A stretch of DNA of 5,974 bases. Source: Methylorubrum extorquens (GTDB lineage Bacteria > Pseudomonadota > Alphaproteobacteria > Rhizobiales > Beijerinckiaceae). The notes beneath the pieces were generated by a model. That model saw only the letters and a list, made by a program, of their open reading frames with translations. It did not search any database and was not told the DNA's origin. How positions within the stretch are numbered: position 1 is the first letter of the stretch; each line of letters opens with the position of its first letter. Positions 5,133 to 5,974 of the stretch are shown here, piece by piece. The position numbers and the translations under genes were made by a program. Where the stretch lies: NCBI GenBank assembly GCA_019695455.1, contig JAEUAC010000144.1, positions 1 to 5,974 of the forward strand, written 5' to 3'.

Positions 5133-5974
5133 GCCTCCGCCCTCCGGATCGTCGAAAGTCCCTCCATGGACAAGACCAAGGCGCTGGATGCGGCGCTGTC
5201 CCAGATCGAGCGCTCCTTCGGCAAGGGCTCGATCATGCGATTGGGCAAGAACGAGAAGGCCGTCGAGATCGAGACCGTCTCGACCGGCTCCCTTGGGCTG
5301 GACATCGCGCTCGGCGTGGGCGGGCTGCCCAAGGGCCGCGTCATCGAGATCTACGGGCCGGAATCCTCGGGCAAGACCACGCTCGCGCTGCACACGATCG
5401 CCGAGGCCCAGAAGAAGGGCGGCATCTGCGCCTTCGTGGATGCCGAGCACGCGCTCGATCCGATCTATGCCCGCAAGCTCGGCGTGAAGCTCGACGACCT
5501 CCTCATCTCGCAGCCGGACACGGGCGAGCAGGCGCTCGAGATCTGCGACACGCTGGTCCGCTCGGGCGCGATCGACGTGCTGGTCGTCGATTCGGTCGCG
5601 GCCCTGACGCCGCGCGCCGAGATCGAGGGCGAGATGGGCGACGTGCAGCCGGGCTCGCAGGCCCGTCTCATGAGCCAGGCGCTGCGCAAGCTCACGGCCT
5701 CGATCTCGCGCTCGAAGTGCATGGTCATCTTCATCAATCAGATCCGGATGAAGATCGGCGTGATGTACGGCTCGCCGGAGACCACCACGGGCGGCAACGC
5801 CCTGAAGTTCTACGCCTCCGTGCGCCTCGACATCCGCCGGATCTCGACCCTGAAGGACCGCGACGAGGCGATCGGCAACCAGGTCCGCGTCAAGGTCGTC
5901 AAGAACAAGGTCGCGCCGCCGTTCAAGCAGGTCGAGTTCGACATCATGTTCGGCGAGGGCGTGTCGAAGGTCGG
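5130..5974 (+). CDS. recA: Recombinase RecA (3'-truncated by window edge)
   Basis: RecA forms ATP-dependent filaments on single-stranded DNA, catalyses strand exchange and triggers LexA self-cleavage. The visible 281 codons carry every core motif with a constant +10 offset to E. coli numbering: Walker A GPESSGKTT (76-84, K82), catalytic E106 in FVDAEHALDP, Walker B IDVLVVDS (148-155), loop L1 around EGEMGD (166-171), and loop L2 INQIRMKIGVMYGSPETTTGGNAL (202-225) with the ATP-sensing Q204. The frame is open to base 5974; RecA is normally about 350-365 residues, so about 70-80 C-terminal residues are missing because the window ends, not because the gene is broken. It starts at GTG. It stands alone behind a LexA box, 141 nt downstream of cckA, so it is probably an independent SOS-inducible unit. 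Confidence 0.98.
   Translation, partial: MASALRIVESPSMDKTKALDAALSQIERSFGKGSIMRLGKNEKAVEIETVSTGSLGLDIALGVGGLPKGRVIEIYGPESSGKTTLALHTIAEAQKKGGICAFVDAEHALDPIYARKLGVKLDDLLISQPDTGEQALEICDTLVRSGAIDVLVVDSVAALTPRAEIEGEMGDVQPGSQARLMSQALRKLTASISRSKCMVIFINQIRMKIGVMYGSPETTTGGNALKFYASVRLDIRRISTLKDRDEAIGNQVRVKVVKNKVAPPFKQVEFDIMFGEGVSKV

Noticed and set aside
5166..5168. ATG as the recA start
   Set aside because: It has no Shine-Dalgarno (preceding bases are CCCTCC), whereas GTG 5130 has AAGGA at 8 nt and adds a family-typical N-terminal leader.
5043..5450. A 135-codon - strand open frame across the recA promoter and 5' end
   Set aside because: It is antisense to recA motifs, has no family resemblance, and would run through the LexA/promoter region without its own ribosome-binding site that I can see.

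Overview
The window is a GC-rich (roughly 70% by eye), tightly packed stretch of an alphaproteobacterial chromosome. All real genes lie on the + strand. The clade call rests on three signs: a CckA-type hybrid histidine kinase, the direct-repeat LexA operator GAAC-N7-GAAC in front of recA, and a RecA N-terminus of the type seen in Hyphomicrobiales (Rhizobiales). The cckA-recA neighbourhood also fits that order as I remember it. A Methylobacteriaceae-like organism is plausible, but I cannot fix the genus from this window.

Layout: (1) 2-2435 is a flagellar type III export cluster: the end of fliE (rod/MS-ring junction), then fliQ, fliR and flhB (export gate and substrate-specificity switch). Gaps are 2 nt (fliE-fliQ), 30 nt (fliQ-fliR) and a 1-nt overlap (fliR-flhB), so this reads as one operon. 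(2) 2439-4988 encodes a membrane-anchored hybrid histidine kinase with two TM helices, three PAS-like domains, HisKA, HATPase and a receiver. I identify it as CckA, the kinase at the top of the CckA-ChpT-CtrA phosphorelay. It begins 3 nt after flhB and may be co-transcribed with it. (3) 4989-5129 is the only substantial intergenic region, 141 nt and clearly richer in A/T than its surroundings. It holds a G+C hairpin, a LexA/SOS box built from a perfect 11-bp tandem repeat, one or two candidate promoters and a good Shine-Dalgarno. (4) 5130-5974 is the 5' part of recA, starting at GTG and cut by the window edge.

How the genes relate: CckA feeds phosphate to CtrA, which in alphaproteobacteria controls flagellar genes, so a motility regulator sits directly behind part of its usual target machinery. 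RecA has its own SOS-controlled transcription unit. I see no tRNA, rRNA, CRISPR, insertion sequence or phage signature. I found no previously undescribed system here. The most interesting details are the recA control region, the conservative substitutions at CckA positions that correspond to the Caulobacter c-di-GMP site, the hairpin between a distant Shine-Dalgarno and the fliR start, and the coupling of cckA to flhB.
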